Origin: Pelotomaculum propionicicum
Lineage (GTDB): Bacteria; Bacillota; Desulfotomaculia; Desulfotomaculales; Pelotomaculaceae
Length of the DNA stretch: 64,000 nucleotides
Direction: 5' to 3'
NCBI RefSeq assembly: GCF_004369225.1
Contig: NZ_QFFZ01000005.1
Location: forward strand, 1 to 64,000
Part shown: in pieces, positions 25,486 through 35,902 of the stretch
Numbering within the stretch: the first letter of the stretch is position 1
Layout of the letters: each line of letters starts with the position of its first letter
The notes under the pieces: generated by a model
Seen by the model: the letters and a program-made list of their open reading frames with translations, nothing else
What the model was told of the DNA's origin: nothing
Database searches by the model: none
Position numbers and translations under genes: made by a program

Positions 25486-27903
25486 TTGAGATCTGAATTT
25501 AAGGTATTGCCCTTATTGCCTTTAAGAGGTATCCTGGTTTTCCCTTACATGGTCATACACCTTGATGTAGGCCGCGCTAAATCAGTGCAGGCTATTGAGG
25601 AGTCAATGATCAGGGACAGGGTGATTTTTCTCGCCACTCAGAAGGAAGCGCAGACCGATGAACCAGGAGAGAATGATATTTTCCAGATCGGCACCGTTGC
25701 CGAAGTAAAGCAGCTTTTGAAGCTGCCCGGCGGCACCATCCGGGTCCTAGTCGAAGGCATAGCCAGAGCCAAAGTGCGCAGTTTTATATCTGACGACCCG
25801 TACTTCCTGGTGGAAGTTGAACAATATTCCGAAGAATTTGAGAAAGACAGCGAGATTGAGGCGTTAATGCGCAGCTTGGTTTACCAGTTTGAACAGTATG
25901 TCAAGCTGTCAAAGCGTATCCCTCCCGAAACCGTTGTTTCTGTGGTTAACCTTGAGGAGCCGGGGCGGCTGGCCGATATAATCGCCTCCCACCTGGCGCT
26001 GCGCATAGAAGATAAGCAGAGTATCCTTGAGGCCGCGGATATTGTTAAACGTCTTGAAAAACTTTGTGCTATAGTGGCCAAGGAGCTTGAAATTGTTGAG
26101 CTGGAGCGCAAAATCAATATACGTGTGCGCAAACAGATGGAAAAGACCCAGAAGGAATATTACCTGCGCGAACAGATGAAAGCCATCCAGCGGGAACTGG
26201 GTGAAAAAGATGAACGTATGGCTGAGGGCGAAGAACTCAGGGAGAAAATCGCCGAGGCTAAATTCCCTAAAGAGGTGGAGGAAAAGGCGCTTAAGGAAGT
26301 AGAGCGGCTGGAAAAAATGCCGCCAATGGCTGCGGAGGCGGCGGTTGTGCGCAACTACCTGGACTGGCTGCTGTCACTGCCGTGGAATAAGAGCACGCGG
26401 GACCGCCTGGACCTTAAGACTGCTGAAAACATTCTGGAAGAAGACCACTACGGTCTGAAAACTGTAAAGGAACGCATCCTGGAGTACCTGGCCATCCGCA
26501 AGCTGGCTAAAAAGATGAAGGGGCCGATTATTTGCTTTGTAGGGCCGCCTGGTGTGGGCAAAACATCACTGGGAAGGTCCATCGCCCGTGCCCTGGAGCG
26601 GAAATTTATCCGGATGTCCCTGGGTGGTGTGCGGGATGAGGCTGAAATTCGGGGGCACCGGCGCACTTATGTCGGCGCCATGCCGGGCAGGATTATCCAG
26701 GGTATTCGCCAGGCCGGTTCCAAGAACCCGGTTTTCCTGCTTGACGAAGTTGACAAGATGAGCATGGACTTTCGTGGAGACCCCTCAGCGGCCTTGCTGG
26801 AAGTGCTGGACCCGGAGCAGAACAATACTTTCAGCGACCACTATATTGAGGCTCCTTTTGACCTGTCCAACGTAATGTTCATCACCACCGCCAATGTGCA
26901 GCAGAACATACCCCGTCCCCTGCAGGACAGGATGGAGATTATTTATCTCTCAGGTTACACGGAAGAGGAAAAAGTTCAGATAGCCATAAGGCATTTGATC
27001 CCCAAACAGATTAAAGAGCACGGGCTGACCAAGGATATGCTTAAGTTATCGGAAAATACCATCCGTAAGATTATACGTGAGTATACCCGTGAATCAGGCG
27101 TGCGCAACCTGGAAAGACAGATCGCCTCAATCTGCCGTAAGACCGCCAGGCAGGTAGTGACTGACAAAGTGAAAAAGGTGCAGGTTACCGCTCAGAGCCT
27201 TAACCAGTTTTTAGGGACGCCCCGTTTCCGCTATGGCGTAGCCGAGATGGATGACCAGGTGGGTGTTGCTACAGGTCTGGCCTGGACGGAAGTAGGCGGA
27301 GACACCCTGGCGATTGAAGTTTCGATTTATAAAGGCAGCGGCCGGCTGACCTTGACCGGCAAGCTGGGCGACGTGATGAAGGAATCGGCCCAGGCGGGTT
27401 ACAGCTATATCCGCAGCCGGGCTGCTGAGCTGGGCATTGATGAGGATTTGTACGACAAACAGGACATCCACATCCATATTCCGGAGGGAGCGATACCCAA
27501 GGACGGGCCATCGGCGGGTATAACCATGGCTTCGGCCTTGGCCTCAGCCATTACCGGCCGCAAAGTGCTCCACAATGTGGCCATGACCGGTGAAATCACC
27601 CTGCGGGGCAGGGTGCTGCCCGTCGGGGGAATCAAGGAAAAGGTGCTGGCGGCCCACCGGGCAGGTATTAAAACTGTGATCCTGCCCAGTGACAACAAAA
27701 AGGACATGGATGAAATACCGAAAAAGGTGAAGGATAAGATCCACTTTATCCTGGTTGATCATATGGACCAGGTCCTGGAGTCAGCTTTGACCGCGAAGCC
27801 GTATGTGCCGGTGACTCTGTCGGCTGACACTCCTATTGTCCCGCCCACGCCTCCTTATCAGCCCGCAATTGTTAACGAGGAAGGGACCCACATACCCTCA
27901 TGA
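25486..27903 (+). CDS. lonA: Lon protease (LonA)
   Basis: 805 residues from TTG 25486 ([20 protein letters not shown]), chosen because AAGGGGGTG lies 8 bases upstream; an in-frame ATG at 25444 would add 14 non-family residues. N-terminal substrate-binding domain, then AAA+ with Walker [10 protein letters not shown] (about 352). The protease domain has the catalytic serine in [10 protein letters not shown] (about 675) and lysine in [10 protein letters not shown] (about 717). Cytosolic protease of damaged and regulatory proteins. The stop overlaps the engB start (ATGA). Confidence 0.97.
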   Translation: MRSEFKVLPLLPLRGILVFPYMVIHLDVGRAKSVQAIEESMIRDRVIFLATQKEAQTDEPGENDIFQIGTVAEVKQLLKLPGGTIRVLVEGIARAKVRSFISDDPYFLVEVEQYSEEFEKDSEIEALMRSLVYQFEQYVKLSKRIPPETVVSVVNLEEPGRLADIIASHLALRIEDKQSILEAADIVKRLEKLCAIVAKELEIVELERKINIRVRKQMEKTQKEYYLREQMKAIQRELGEKDERMAEGEELREKIAEAKFPKEVEEKALKEVERLEKMPPMAAEAAVVRNYLDWLLSLPWNKSTRDRLDLKTAENILEEDHYGLKTVKERILEYLAIRKLAKKMKGPIICFVGPPGVGKTSLGRSIARALERKFIRMSLGGVRDEAEIRGHRRTYVGAMPGRIIQGIRQAGSKNPVFLLDEVDKMSMDFRGDPSAALLEVLDPEQNNTFSDHYIEAPFDLSNVMFITTANVQQNIPRPLQDRMEIIYLSGYTEEEKVQIAIRHLIPKQIKEHGLTKDMLKLSENTIRKIIREYTRESGVRNLERQIASICRKTARQVVTDKVKKVQVTAQSLNQFLGTPRFRYGVAEMDDQVGVATGLAWTEVGGDTLAIEVSIYKGSGRLTLTGKLGDVMKESAQAGYSYIRSRAAELGIDEDLYDKQDIHIHIPEGAIPKDGPSAGITMASALASAITGRKVLHNVAMTGEITLRGRVLPVGGIKEKVLAAHRAGIKTVILPSDNKKDMDEIPKKVKDKIHFILVDHMDQVLESALTAKPYVPVTLSADTPIVPPTPPYQPAIVNEEGTHIPS

Positions 27904-28493
27904 TCAAAGTTACCAGTGCTCAATTTGTGACCAGCGCGGTTAAAGCCGCTGACTACCCGGCCGGGGAGCTTCCAGAAGTAGCCCTGGCCGGGCGTTCTAA
28001 TGTGGGGAAATCATCGCTTTTAAACAGGCTGATGAACAGGCGGGGTCTGGCCCGCACCAGCAATACGCCGGGCAGGACCCGCCTGATCAATTTCTTTTTG
28101 GTAAACGGTCTGTTCCACCTGGTCGATTTGCCCGGCTACGGCTATGCCAAGGTTCCGGCTTCCGAGCGGGAAAGCTGGCGCAAGATGGTGGAAGGCTACC
28201 TCACCACCAGGAAGACCCTGAAAGGGGTTGTGCTTTTGGTCGACAGCCGGCACCAGCCCTCAGCCCTGGACCTGCAGATGTACGGCTGGCTCAAACACCG
28301 CGGCATCCCAGCCGTGGTGGCAGCCACCAAGGCGGACAAGCTGCCCCGCATGCGGCTGCTGCAGTCCGTCAAGGTGATTCGCGCAACCCTGTCTTTAACT
28401 GAAGGAGACCGCCTGATCCCTTTTTCCGCCGAAACCGGCCTGGGCCGAGAAGATCTGCTCGAGGTAATAGCGGGCTGGGTCAACGGGACGTGA
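27900..28493 (+). CDS. engB: EngB/YsxC ribosome-assembly GTPase
   Basis: 197 residues. [12 protein letters not shown] is the G1 loop, [11 protein letters not shown] the G2 switch, DLPGYGYA the G3 motif and TKADK the G4 motif. This essential GTPase helps build the large ribosomal subunit. Its start overlaps the lonA stop codon, so it is translationally coupled, an order shared with Bacillus. A heptamer repeat block begins at its very end. Confidence 0.96.
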   Translation: MIKVTSAQFVTSAVKAADYPAGELPEVALAGRSNVGKSSLLNRLMNRRGLARTSNTPGRTRLINFFLVNGLFHLVDLPGYGYAKVPASERESWRKMVEGYLTTRKTLKGVVLLVDSRHQPSALDLQMYGWLKHRGIPAVVAATKADKLPRMRLLQSVKVIRATLSLTEGDRLIPFSAETGLGREDLLEVIAGWVNGT

Positions 28494-28703
28494 GAATTGA
28501 GACGTGAGACGTGGGAAGTGGGCCGTGAGAAAAACCATGCTGTAAGCCATAAGCCGTAAGGCGTACGGCGTAGGTATGCATGTGATTTTCTTAGCTCGAA
28601 GACCTGTTAGGAATGCAGGATATACCTACAGCCAACGACTTACGGCCAACGACTAATAGGAATGCAGGATATACCTGCGCCCTACAGCTTACGGCCTACA
28701 ACT
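28487..28703. repeat. Heptamer repeats, families B and C in tandem
   Basis: 28488-28531 is family B (ACGTGAG, AATTGAG, ACGTGAG, ACGTGGG, AAGTGGG, CCGTGAG). 28543-28575 is the left arm of family C (GTAAGCC, ATAAGCC, GTAAGGC, GTACGGC, GTAGGTA). Two right arms follow at about 28622-28655 and 28672-28703 (for example TACCTAC, AGCCAAC, GACTTAC, GGCCAAC), each introduced by GGAATGCAGGATATACCT. The right arms complement the left one. Confidence 0.9.
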
Positions 28704-28714
28704 AAATTGTAGTA

Positions 28715-28757
28715 ATAAGTGAGACAAGAGAACCGTTCTCTTGCCTCACTCTTTTCA
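28715..28757. terminator. Bidirectional terminator / REP-like palindrome
   Basis: AGTGAG-A-CAAGAGAAC and GTTCTCTTG-C-CTCACT form a long stem followed by CTTTT. The core GAGAACCGTTCTC recurs in related form at 51481-51510 (GACGGTTCTCCTGTCTCA) and 55312-55350, so it also belongs to a dispersed palindrome family. Confidence 0.75.
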
Positions 28758-28766
28758 ATATGTATG

Positions 28767-29387
28767 TTATTGTTGGGTCTTCCGCTCCGTTCCGTTTGAA
28801 GGGGTTTGTTCTTTTTTCGCCGGCGCCGGTGTGGTTTTATTTTCTGTTGTTGGCGCCGGTGTAATTTTAGGCGCCGGCGTCACCGGAGCGGGTGTCGTGG
28901 GCGCCGGGGTTGGCGTGGTTTGAGTGGTTCCCGTGGCTGCGGTTTTGGTAAGCTCAAACCCGACACCATTGATAGTCTTGTTCTGGAGGTTGAGGCTGAT
29001 TACTGTAACCGGGCTGCTTTTTTCGCCTTCTTTAAGGCTTGTGTATTTACCCGCTACCTCAATCCAGATGAAATCCTGCGCCGGGACTTTCTGAATGACG
29101 TCACTGATCTCCACTTTGTTTGTTGCGTTTTTGCCTACACTGACCAGAATGTAATTAACACCGTTGACCTGAGCCCAAGTTGCCGCCTCTCTGTCTGAAA
29201 TAGCCGAGGCGATATTTTTGATCACATCCGGCGCCTTGTTTAAGTCGACCGGGCTAAAGCCCACTTTGGATGTTTCCGGGATTACCGACGGCGCCGGCGC
29301 GGGTGTGGGCTCTACTTTTCGCGCCGCCGCGCAGCCTGCGCCCAGGCAGAAGAAAACAAGCAAAATGAGGATTAGAATTTTACGCAA
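28767..29387 (-). CDS. Lipoprotein with Pro/Thr-rich tail
   Basis: 206 residues. Signal peptide with lipobox LGAGC at about 15-19, a Pro/Ala linker, then a beta-rich core (about 40-145) containing VNYILVSVGKNATNKVEI and FIWIEVAGKYTS. That core loosely resembles the PrcB-type domain of secreted proteins. The last 60 residues are Pro/Thr/Ala-rich (TPAPTTPAPVTPAPK), typical of wall-spanning or low-complexity tails. Anchored on the outer face of the membrane. Function unknown. GGAGG ribosome site present. Confidence 0.7.
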   Translation of the reverse strand: MRKILILILLVFFCLGAGCAAARKVEPTPAPAPSVIPETSKVGFSPVDLNKAPDVIKNIASAISDREAATWAQVNGVNYILVSVGKNATNKVEISDVIQKVPAQDFIWIEVAGKYTSLKEGEKSSPVTVISLNLQNKTINGVGFELTKTAATGTTQTTPTPAPTTPAPVTPAPKITPAPTTENKTTPAPAKKEQTPSNGTERKTQQ

Positions 29388-29472
29388 CTAAAGAACCTCC
29401 CATCGAGTTTTTCATATTGTTTTCTGCTGCGGTTCAATTAATACATTGGGAAAACCAGTTTGAATTTTGCAC

Positions 29473-29500
29473 ATAAAGAAAACCTCCTGCTTTGGAGGTC
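29473..29500 (-). terminator. Terminator of the NMT1-like gene
   Basis: On the minus strand ACCTCC-AAAGCA-GGAGGT is followed by TTTTCTTTATG, just past the stop of the next minus-strand gene. Confidence 0.75.
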
Positions 29501-29510
29501 TCAAAACATT

Positions 29511-30593
29511 TTACCGGCTAAAAAGGTTGAACAGCGTTTTTTTCTTTGGCTGTTCATCGTTACGGACGTATGTCACAGTTTCTATAGCCTGACTGGCGAA
29601 ACTGGTAACAACTGCTGACTCATAAGGGATTGCGGCGGCAATTTCGCCGGCTCCTTTGGCCGCGGACTGGAACCTTTCATATGATTCCCTGGACAGCAGC
29701 GGGCTGCAGTTCCATACCCCAAGCGACCGGTAGCGCTCAATGGATTTTTGCAGGATTATTTTATCCAGGCTGGGGAAGGAAGGAGCCGCGGCTTCCGCAG
29801 CTTCTTCCGCACTGTGCTGGCTGAGCCAAAGCTGGGCTTTATAGATGGCGTTGGTGAAGCGCTGAATAACCTCCGGGTCTGATTCGACATAAGCGGGCAG
29901 GGCGGCGTAGGCGGTCACTACCATGTCACCCGCGGCGCTTCCTACCGATGCCACCACATGTCCGTAGCCTTTTAATTCCGCCAGTGAAGCGTCCGGCTCC
30001 AGCAGTTGAATATAATTGCCGGTGCCGGTGCGGAAGGCGCCCATACGCAGCGTGTCGGGGATATTGTTATAAATAGTCACCTCCCGGTAAGGCTGCAGGT
30101 TATTGCGCCTTAAGACATCCTCCAGAGCTATTTCGGAGCTGTCGTCATGCGACCCGCCAATAATGGATTTTCGCTTCATTTTTTGCCATTGGAAGTCTTC
30201 CGTATCTTTGCCTTTGCGGGCTAAAAGCAAAGACCCGTCTCTGGCTGCCGCCGCCGCAAACACAACCGGCCGGGGCGCCTTGTTATCGGGGTTGAATATT
30301 ACCTTCTGCATGCCGCAAATTACTATGTCCGCCCTGCCGTCCGCTAAAGCGGCGCGTATCGCCTCCGGGCTGGTAGTGCTTATGCTGACCTGCAAATGCT
30401 CTTCTTTGAAGAAACCAAGGTTTTGCGCCAGGTACTGCGGCAGGAAATATGGTGAGCGGACCGATTCTAGCACGCGGACCGAGACAACCCGCTTGACCGC
30501 GGCCGGCCTCATTAATCTTGGTGCGGCGGCTATAGCCGCTCCCAATAAAACTACTATCAGCACAACCAGAGCTAGTTTAACCCGGTAACGCAA
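29511..30593 (-). CDS. Periplasmic-type substrate-binding protein, NMT1/SsuA-like
   Basis: 360 residues. An uncleaved or Sec-type N-terminal segment (about 8-26, no lipobox) precedes a two-lobed binding domain (LESVRSPYFLPQYLAQNLGFFKEE, then IRAALADGRADIVICGMQKV). This is the NMT1/aliphatic-sulfonate/nitrate-binding fold used by ABC importers. SIIGGSHDDSSEIALEDVLRRN fits the second lobe. No permease or ATPase gene is adjacent, so it is an orphan here. The ligand is unknown. The 30-residue tail ends KKKTLFNLFSR, basic and unusual for an exported domain. Confidence 0.75.
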   Translation of the reverse strand: MRYRVKLALVVLIVVLLGAAIAAAPRLMRPAAVKRVVSVRVLESVRSPYFLPQYLAQNLGFFKEEHLQVSISTTSPEAIRAALADGRADIVICGMQKVIFNPDNKAPRPVVFAAAAARDGSLLLARKGKDTEDFQWQKMKRKSIIGGSHDDSSEIALEDVLRRNNLQPYREVTIYNNIPDTLRMGAFRTGTGNYIQLLEPDASLAELKGYGHVVASVGSAAGDMVVTAYAALPAYVESDPEVIQRFTNAIYKAQLWLSQHSAEEAAEAAAPSFPSLDKIILQKSIERYRSLGVWNCSPLLSRESYERFQSAAKGAGEIAAAIPYESAVVTSFASQAIETVTYVRNDEQPKKKTLFNLFSR

Positions 30594-30766
30594 GTTCCAG
30601 ACCCCCAGTAACTTGTGATCTTTTTATTTCTATTTAGAGCAAAAGGTTTTCATACTAGAAAAAAGTCCTCCTTGGCCACTCAATCTGACAGCCAGGCAGG
30701 CAAATATTGCATAAAATGGCAGCCGCGGCATAGTAATTAATTAAAATTTTTGCAGGGGGTGTTGGA

Positions 30767-31213
30767 TTGAGGGGGTTAACATTTATGATCTGGCCGGGGC
30801 AAGCACCAGCGTTTAGGAGGTTAAAAGCAGGGGCTGTATTTTGGGGACTGGCCTGGGCTATGGGCTCGGCACTGGCTGTTTGCGTCCTGATGTTTGCCTG
30901 GGTGGCTCTTTCGGCAGGCCCGGTTTATGATGTCAGAGTCTTTTTGGCAGCCGGTTCAATAATCGGCGCTGTCCTCGGCGGGGCGGCATGCGGCCGGGCG
31001 GCAGGCACAATGGGGCTGCTGCATGGTTTTCTAGCAGGTCTTTGTTATGGCCTGCTCCTGGCCGGCTTGTTTTTAGCCGGCCATATGGAAAGCATCGCGT
31101 TTGGCGACCTGTTTTGGCGCATGTTTGCGCTGGGTGTGGCGGGTTCAATCGGCGGGTTGGCCGGAGTGAACTGGCGCGACCGTAAAAAAGCCCGTTCAAT
31201 GATGGGAAAGTAA
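30767..31213 (+). CDS. TIGR04086-family four-helix membrane protein
   Basis: 148 residues from TTG 30767 (AGGGGGTG upstream); ATG 30785 with GAGGGGGT is an equally plausible start. Four hydrophobic segments (about 25-45, 60-78, 82-105 and 115-135), Gly/Ala-rich, with a short charged C-terminus WRDRKKARS. The pattern resembles the TIGR04086 family (YrzE of Bacillus), whose function is unknown. It lies directly upstream of the valS promoter. Confidence 0.7.
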   Translation: MRGLTFMIWPGQAPAFRRLKAGAVFWGLAWAMGSALAVCVLMFAWVALSAGPVYDVRVFLAAGSIIGAVLGGAACGRAAGTMGLLHGFLAGLCYGLLLAGLFLAGHMESIAFGDLFWRMFALGVAGSIGGLAGVNWRDRKKARSMMGK

Positions 31214-31225
31214 AAATTGCAGCGG

Positions 31226-31254
31226 TTGACACCAGCCCATAAAATCTTTATTAT
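31226..31254 (+). promoter_or_regulatory. Sigma-A promoter for T-box-valS-folC
   Basis: TTGACA at 31226-31231, 17 bases, TATTAT at 31249-31254. It lies just upstream of the T-box leader. Confidence 0.8.
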
Positions 31255-31269
31255 ATTTTTTGTAAGTTA

Positions 31270-31573
31270 TATTTAAGAAGCAATGAAAGGGAGGGGAGGG
31301 TTCCCCGGGCAAGGCCGAATGCCGCTAGAGAAGGAAGCCCCAGGCTGCAAGGTTTCCTGCCCGCGCCTGTCACCGTCGCCCCGGAGCTCCCGCGCAGAAA
31401 TAGAAGTAAGCTCGGGCGGGTCAGCCCGTTACAGCGAATTAGAGCGGCCAGTATGAGACGTGGGACGTGGGATGTGAAGATCACATCTTGCGTTCGTTTG
31501 CGTTCTTTCTGGAATCAGGGTGGTACCGCGGATGAACCCCTCGTCCGTCCTTGAAGACGGAGGGGGTTTTTTT
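31270..31573 (+). promoter_or_regulatory. T-box leader (tRNA-Val-sensing) with heptamer insertion
   Basis: AGGGTGGTACCGCG at 31517-31530 is the hallmark T-box sequence that pairs with uncharged tRNA. A strong terminator follows (about 31535-31573, CCCCTCGTCCGTC with GACGGAGGGG then T7). Stem I and later stems occupy about 31270-31450 (AGAAGTAAGCTCGGGCGGG, CCCGTTACAGCG). By position it controls valS: when tRNA-Val is uncharged, the antiterminator forms. I could not place the specifier codon with certainty. A family B heptamer repeat (31452-31490) is inserted between the upstream stems and the T-box sequence. Confidence 0.92.
31452..31490. repeat. Heptamer repeat (family B) inside the valS T-box
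   Basis: ATGAGAC, GTGGGAC, GTGGGAT, GTGAAGA, TCACATC in 7-nt register. The last two units are complementary (GTGAAGATCACATC) and form a small hairpin on their own. Confidence 0.8.
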
Positions 31574-31599
31574 GTAATACTTTACGAGGAGTGAAAGCA

Positions 31600-34251
31600 T
31601 TGTCCACAGCAGAAATCCCATCCACATACGATCCTCGCCTGGTGGAGGATAAATGGTACAGCTTCTGGGAAAAAAGCGGGTTTTTTCACACTACTGTCAA
31701 TGCGGAACAGGAGCCGTTCAGTATTGTGATGCCACCGCCCAACGTAACGGGCCAACTGCACATGGGACATGCCCTGGACAATACACTCCAGGACATTTTG
31801 ACCCGCTGGAAAAGGATGCAGGGTTACAACGCGCTCTGGCTGCCGGGTACGGACCATGCGGGAATCGCCACGCAGGCCAGGGTTGAGGAGTCACTGGCCA
31901 AAGAAGGGTTATCCCGTTACGAACTCGGCCGGGAGGAGTTCCTAAAAAGGGTCTGGGTCTGGAAGGAGCAGTACGGCAGCCGCATTACAACTCAGCTGAG
32001 AAGGCTCGGGGCGTCCTGCGACTGGCGGCGGGAGCGCTTCACGATGGACGAAGGCTGTTCGGAAGCTGTCCTGGAAGTGTTCATTAAACTTTACCAGAAA
32101 GGGCTTATCTACAGGGATTATTATATTACCAACTGGTGCCCCAAGTGCCACACCACCATTTCAGACATTGAGGTTGAACACCTTGACCAGCCCGGGCATT
32201 TTTATCATATAAAATACCCGTTTAAGGACGGCGGCGGCCATGTTACCCTGGCTACTACCCGCCCGGAAACAATGCTTGGCGACGTGGCTGTTGCGGTGCA
32301 CCCCGGTGACGAGCGCTACCGGGACCTGGTGGGCAAGATTTTGATCCTGCCTCTGGTGGGAAGGGAAATGCCCATTATTACAGACGAGTATGTGGACCCC
32401 TCCTTTGGCACGGGGGTTGTGAAGATTACTCCCGCCCACGACCCCAATGACTTTGAGGTTGGCAGGAGGCATGACCTGCCCCAGGTCATAGTCATTGACA
32501 AGGAAGGCAAAATGAGCGAGGAGGCCGGGCCGCGCTACCAGGGCCTGGACCGCTACGAATGCCGTAAAAAGATCGTGCGCGATTTGGATGCGCAGGGCTA
32601 TCTCTTAAAAACGGAAGACCACGCTCACGCGGTGGGACATTGCTACCGCTGCAACACTGTTATTGAGCCGATGCTGTCCCGGCAGTGGTTTGTAAAGATG
32701 AAGCCCCTGGCCGAGCCGTCCATTGAGGCTGTGAAAAACGGGCGGATCAGGTTTATTCCCGAAAGGTTCACCAAAATCTATTTAAACTGGATGGAGAACA
32801 TACGTGACTGGTGTATTTCACGCCAGCTGTGGTGGGGGCACCGGATACCGGTATGGTACTGCCGGGACTGTGAAGAGATGACAGCTTCCAAAGCGCCGGT
32901 AAAAAAATGCGCCCGCTGCGGCAGCTTAAATGTTGAACAGGACCCGGACGTCCTGGATACCTGGTTTTCCTCGGCGCTCTGGCCGTTTTCCACCCTTGGC
33001 TGGCCCAGGCAGACCCTGGACCTGGCTTACTATTACCCCACAACGGTCATGGTGACGGGCCGCGATATCATCTTTTTCTGGGTAGCCCGGATGATTTTCT
33101 CCGGCCTGGCCTTTATGAATGAAGTACCTTTCCGCGATGTTTTTATTCACGGGCTGGTAATGGACGCGCTGGGGCGTAAAATGAGCAAATCACTCGGCAA
33201 CGGTGTCGACCCTATTGACGTGATTGAGTCGCACGGGGCGGACAGCCTGCGTTTCATGCTGGTCACCGGCAATACTCCGGGCAATGACCTGCGCTTTCAT
33301 TTTGAGAGGCTTGAAGGCGCCCGTAATTTTGCCAACAAGCTCTGGAACGCTTCCCGCTTTACCCTGATGAACCTGGAGGACTTCGACCCTGAGGGCAGGC
33401 CCGGCGCCTATACTCTGGCCGACCGCTGGATTATCAGCCGTTATCAGGCTGTGATCAACGATGTCACCGGCTACCTGCAGGCCTATGAACTGGGCGAAGC
33501 GGCCAGGGTCCTCTATGAGTTTATCTGGAGTGAGTTTTGTGACTGGTACATTGAATTGGCCAAGCCACGCCTCTACGGCAAAACAAACCAGACGGACAGG
33601 TATACGGCGCAGAGCGTCTTATCTTCCGTTTTAAAAGGAGCTCTCGAACTGCTTCACCCCTTTATGCCTTTTATCACTGAGGAAATCTGGCAGCACCTGC
33701 CGGGTCACGGGGTGACAATCATGCGGGCGCCCTGGCCGGCAGCCCGCGGGGAACTGATTGACCAGGATGCTGAGCATGAAATGGGTGCACTAATGGATGT
33801 GATCAAGGCCATCCGGCATATCCGCGGTGAAATGAACGTGCCGCCGGGGCGCAGGGCGGAAGTACTGCTGGTCGCGCCTGACAAGGCGGTCAGGGCAGTT
33901 CTGGAAAAAGGAACCGGATATATTGAGGCGCTTGCCGGAGCGGCAATAAAAACGCACAAGTCGCTTGAGCAGCCGCCGGAGCAGGCTGCCCATGCCGTAA
34001 CCAGGGGTGTTGAAATTTTTGTTCCGCTGAAAGGCCTTATTGACGTGGACAAGGAAGTGGCCCGCCAGGAAAAAGAACTGGCCGCCGTGGAGAAGGAACT
34101 GGCCCGCGTGCAGGGCAAGCTCAGCAACCCCGGATTTTTAAGCAAAGCCCCGGCGGACGTGGTGGAAAAAGAAAAAGCCAAAGAAGAAGAACTGTCCAGC
34201 AAGCAAACGGCCATTAAAGAAAGGCTGTCTATGCTGACCGGAGGCAAATAA
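31600..34251 (+). CDS. valS: Valyl-tRNA synthetase
   Basis: 883 residues from TTG 31600, with GAGGAGTG six bases upstream; an in-frame GTG at 31591 overlaps that site. [15 protein letters not shown] near the N-terminus is the HIGH motif and [12 protein letters not shown] (about 527) the KMSKS loop that bind ATP. The editing domain that clears Thr-tRNA-Val lies between ([20 protein letters not shown]). The C-terminal 65 residues form the tRNA-binding coiled coil typical of ValRS. Cytosolic, essential, controlled by the upstream T-box, and followed by folC. Confidence 0.98.
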   Translation: MSTAEIPSTYDPRLVEDKWYSFWEKSGFFHTTVNAEQEPFSIVMPPPNVTGQLHMGHALDNTLQDILTRWKRMQGYNALWLPGTDHAGIATQARVEESLAKEGLSRYELGREEFLKRVWVWKEQYGSRITTQLRRLGASCDWRRERFTMDEGCSEAVLEVFIKLYQKGLIYRDYYITNWCPKCHTTISDIEVEHLDQPGHFYHIKYPFKDGGGHVTLATTRPETMLGDVAVAVHPGDERYRDLVGKILILPLVGREMPIITDEYVDPSFGTGVVKITPAHDPNDFEVGRRHDLPQVIVIDKEGKMSEEAGPRYQGLDRYECRKKIVRDLDAQGYLLKTEDHAHAVGHCYRCNTVIEPMLSRQWFVKMKPLAEPSIEAVKNGRIRFIPERFTKIYLNWMENIRDWCISRQLWWGHRIPVWYCRDCEEMTASKAPVKKCARCGSLNVEQDPDVLDTWFSSALWPFSTLGWPRQTLDLAYYYPTTVMVTGRDIIFFWVARMIFSGLAFMNEVPFRDVFIHGLVMDALGRKMSKSLGNGVDPIDVIESHGADSLRFMLVTGNTPGNDLRFHFERLEGARNFANKLWNASRFTLMNLEDFDPEGRPGAYTLADRWIISRYQAVINDVTGYLQAYELGEAARVLYEFIWSEFCDWYIELAKPRLYGKTNQTDRYTAQSVLSSVLKGALELLHPFMPFITEEIWQHLPGHGVTIMRAPWPAARGELIDQDAEHEMGALMDVIKAIRHIRGEMNVPPGRRAEVLLVAPDKAVRAVLEKGTGYIEALAGAAIKTHKSLEQPPEQAAHAVTRGVEIFVPLKGLIDVDKEVARQEKELAAVEKELARVQGKLSNPGFLSKAPADVVEKEKAKEEELSSKQTAIKERLSMLTGGK

Positions 34252-34252
34252 T

Positions 34253-34372
34253 ATGACGTGAGCCGTGAGAAGCGAGACGTGAGCATGAAAGACAGGCTCA
34301 AGGGTTAAAATCTCAAGAGGAATGCCTGAATCCCACTTCCCACGTCCCACTTCTCACTTCCAATTGTGAGGC
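34253..34372. repeat. Heptamer palindromic repeat (family B)
   Basis: Left arm ACGTGAG, CCGTGAG, AAGCGAG, ACGTGAG (34255-34284); hinge containing GAGGAATGCCTGAA (34317-34331); right arm TCCCACT, TCCCACG, TCCCACT, TCTCACT (34331-34360). The arms are complementary. It fills the whole valS-folC gap. Confidence 0.9.
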
Positions 34373-34378
34373 GAGCAG

Positions 34379-35680
34379 ATGAACTTTAATGAGGCTATAG
34401 CATTCCTGAACAACCTGACTAAATTCGGTATTAATCTGGGATTGGGACGTATTGAAGAGTTGCTTAACCGGGTGGGCAACCCGCATCGCAAGTTGAAGAT
34501 TGTGCATATCGGCGGTCCCAGCGGTAAGGGTTCCACTACCGCCATACTGGCGTCAATACTGCAAGCAGCGGGTTACCGGGCGGGTGTGTTTACTTCGCCC
34601 CACCTGCACTCTTATACCGAGCGGTTCCGGATCAATGGTGTTGAGATAAGCCGGGAACGGCTCGCCGGGTTGATCGAGGAGCTTCGCCCCCACCTGGAAG
34701 ATATGGTGGCCGGCGGTTTTGAACATCCCACCGAGTTTGAAGTGGGTACCGCCCTGGCGTTTTTATATTTCAGCCGGGAAATGTTGGATTTTGCGCTGAT
34801 GGAAGTGGGTCTGGGAGGAGCCATCGATTCAACCAATGTGGCTCCTTCCATGCTTACGATAATAACCAACATAGCTATGGACCATATGGATTATCTGGGC
34901 CATACGATTGAAGAAATTGCCCGGGTGAAAGCGGGTATCATCAAACCGGGGGTTCCGGTGATAACCGCCGCTTCCGGGGAAGGACTGAGCGTGCTCGAGG
35001 AGACCTGCCGGCAAAAAGGCTGCCGGCTGACACAGGTAGGGCGTGATGTCACCTGGGAGCACATTTCGCACTCTCTGGCAGGTCAAAATCTAACCATCCG
35101 GGGGGTCAGGGCGACTTACCATGACCTGGCGCTTCCCTTACTGGGCAGTCACCAGCAGGTGAACGCGGCGACCGCGGTTGCCGCGGCTGAAGTTTTGATG
35201 GAAATGGGTGTGGATATAAGCGCCGCTGCCGTCCGCAGCGGTCTGGCGGCGGCAAACTGGCCAGGCAGGTTGGAAATCATGCGCCGGGAGCCGCTGGTAA
35301 TCATAGACGGCGCCCATAATTACGAAGGCGCCAGGAGCCTGCGCCTGGCGCTTGAAGAATATTTCCCGTCCAGGGGTATAATCCTGGTTATTGGCATGCT
35401 TGGAGATAAGGAGCGGTCTAAAGTCGCCGCGGAACTTGCATCAACAGCCAGGGCGGTGGTGGTGACCAAACCTAACAGCCCCAGGGCGGGCAACTGGCGT
35501 GAATTGGCCGGGGCAGCCGGGCTTTACGCGCCTGAGGTGCACCTGGAGGAGGATATTGGAAAAGCGGTGGAAAAAGGCATCTCCCTGGCAGGCCCGGAGG
35601 AAATTATCTGCGTCACCGGCTCCCTCTATATGGTGGCCGAGGCGAGAGAATATCTGCTAAAACTAAGGAATGCGGATTAA
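34379..35680 (+). CDS. folC: Folylpolyglutamate / dihydrofolate synthase
   Basis: 433 residues. The ATP loop reads GGPSGKGSTT (45-54); the usual GTNGKGS is changed to GPSGKGS but keeps the lysine and serine. FTSPHLHSYTERFRINGVEI is the family's substrate loop, followed by EVGLGGAIDSTN and a C-terminal domain with IDGAHNYEGARSL. The enzyme adds glutamates to folates, retaining them in the cell. It follows valS, as in Bacillus. The terminator at 35683-35728 ends the operon. Confidence 0.95.
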   Translation: MNFNEAIAFLNNLTKFGINLGLGRIEELLNRVGNPHRKLKIVHIGGPSGKGSTTAILASILQAAGYRAGVFTSPHLHSYTERFRINGVEISRERLAGLIEELRPHLEDMVAGGFEHPTEFEVGTALAFLYFSREMLDFALMEVGLGGAIDSTNVAPSMLTIITNIAMDHMDYLGHTIEEIARVKAGIIKPGVPVITAASGEGLSVLEETCRQKGCRLTQVGRDVTWEHISHSLAGQNLTIRGVRATYHDLALPLLGSHQQVNAATAVAAAEVLMEMGVDISAAAVRSGLAAANWPGRLEIMRREPLVIIDGAHNYEGARSLRLALEEYFPSRGIILVIGMLGDKERSKVAAELASTARAVVVTKPNSPRAGNWRELAGAAGLYAPEVHLEEDIGKAVEKGISLAGPEEIICVTGSLYMVAEAREYLLKLRNAD

Positions 35681-35682
35681 GG

Positions 35683-35728
35683 ATAGGCGCCTGATGACGG
35701 TTTTGTCCATTAGGCGTCTTTTTTATCT
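35683..35728 (+). terminator. Intrinsic terminator after folC
   Basis: GGCGCCTGATGAC and GTCCATTAGGCGTC can pair, followed by TTTTTTAT. It marks the left edge of the spore-gene block inserted between folC and the maf cluster. Confidence 0.75.
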
Positions 35729-35902
35729 TATGAAAAAATGTGTAAATGTTGTATTTTGATGTACTGAAGTATATTTAAGGGATAATTACAAAAAATAAGA
35801 TTATTTCATAATAATTTAGATATTCCATTAAAAAAAATTTTAGTCAAAGAGGTAATTTTTATACTGTCTCTAAATAAACGCCTGTTAGCTTTATCTGTAG
35901 TT

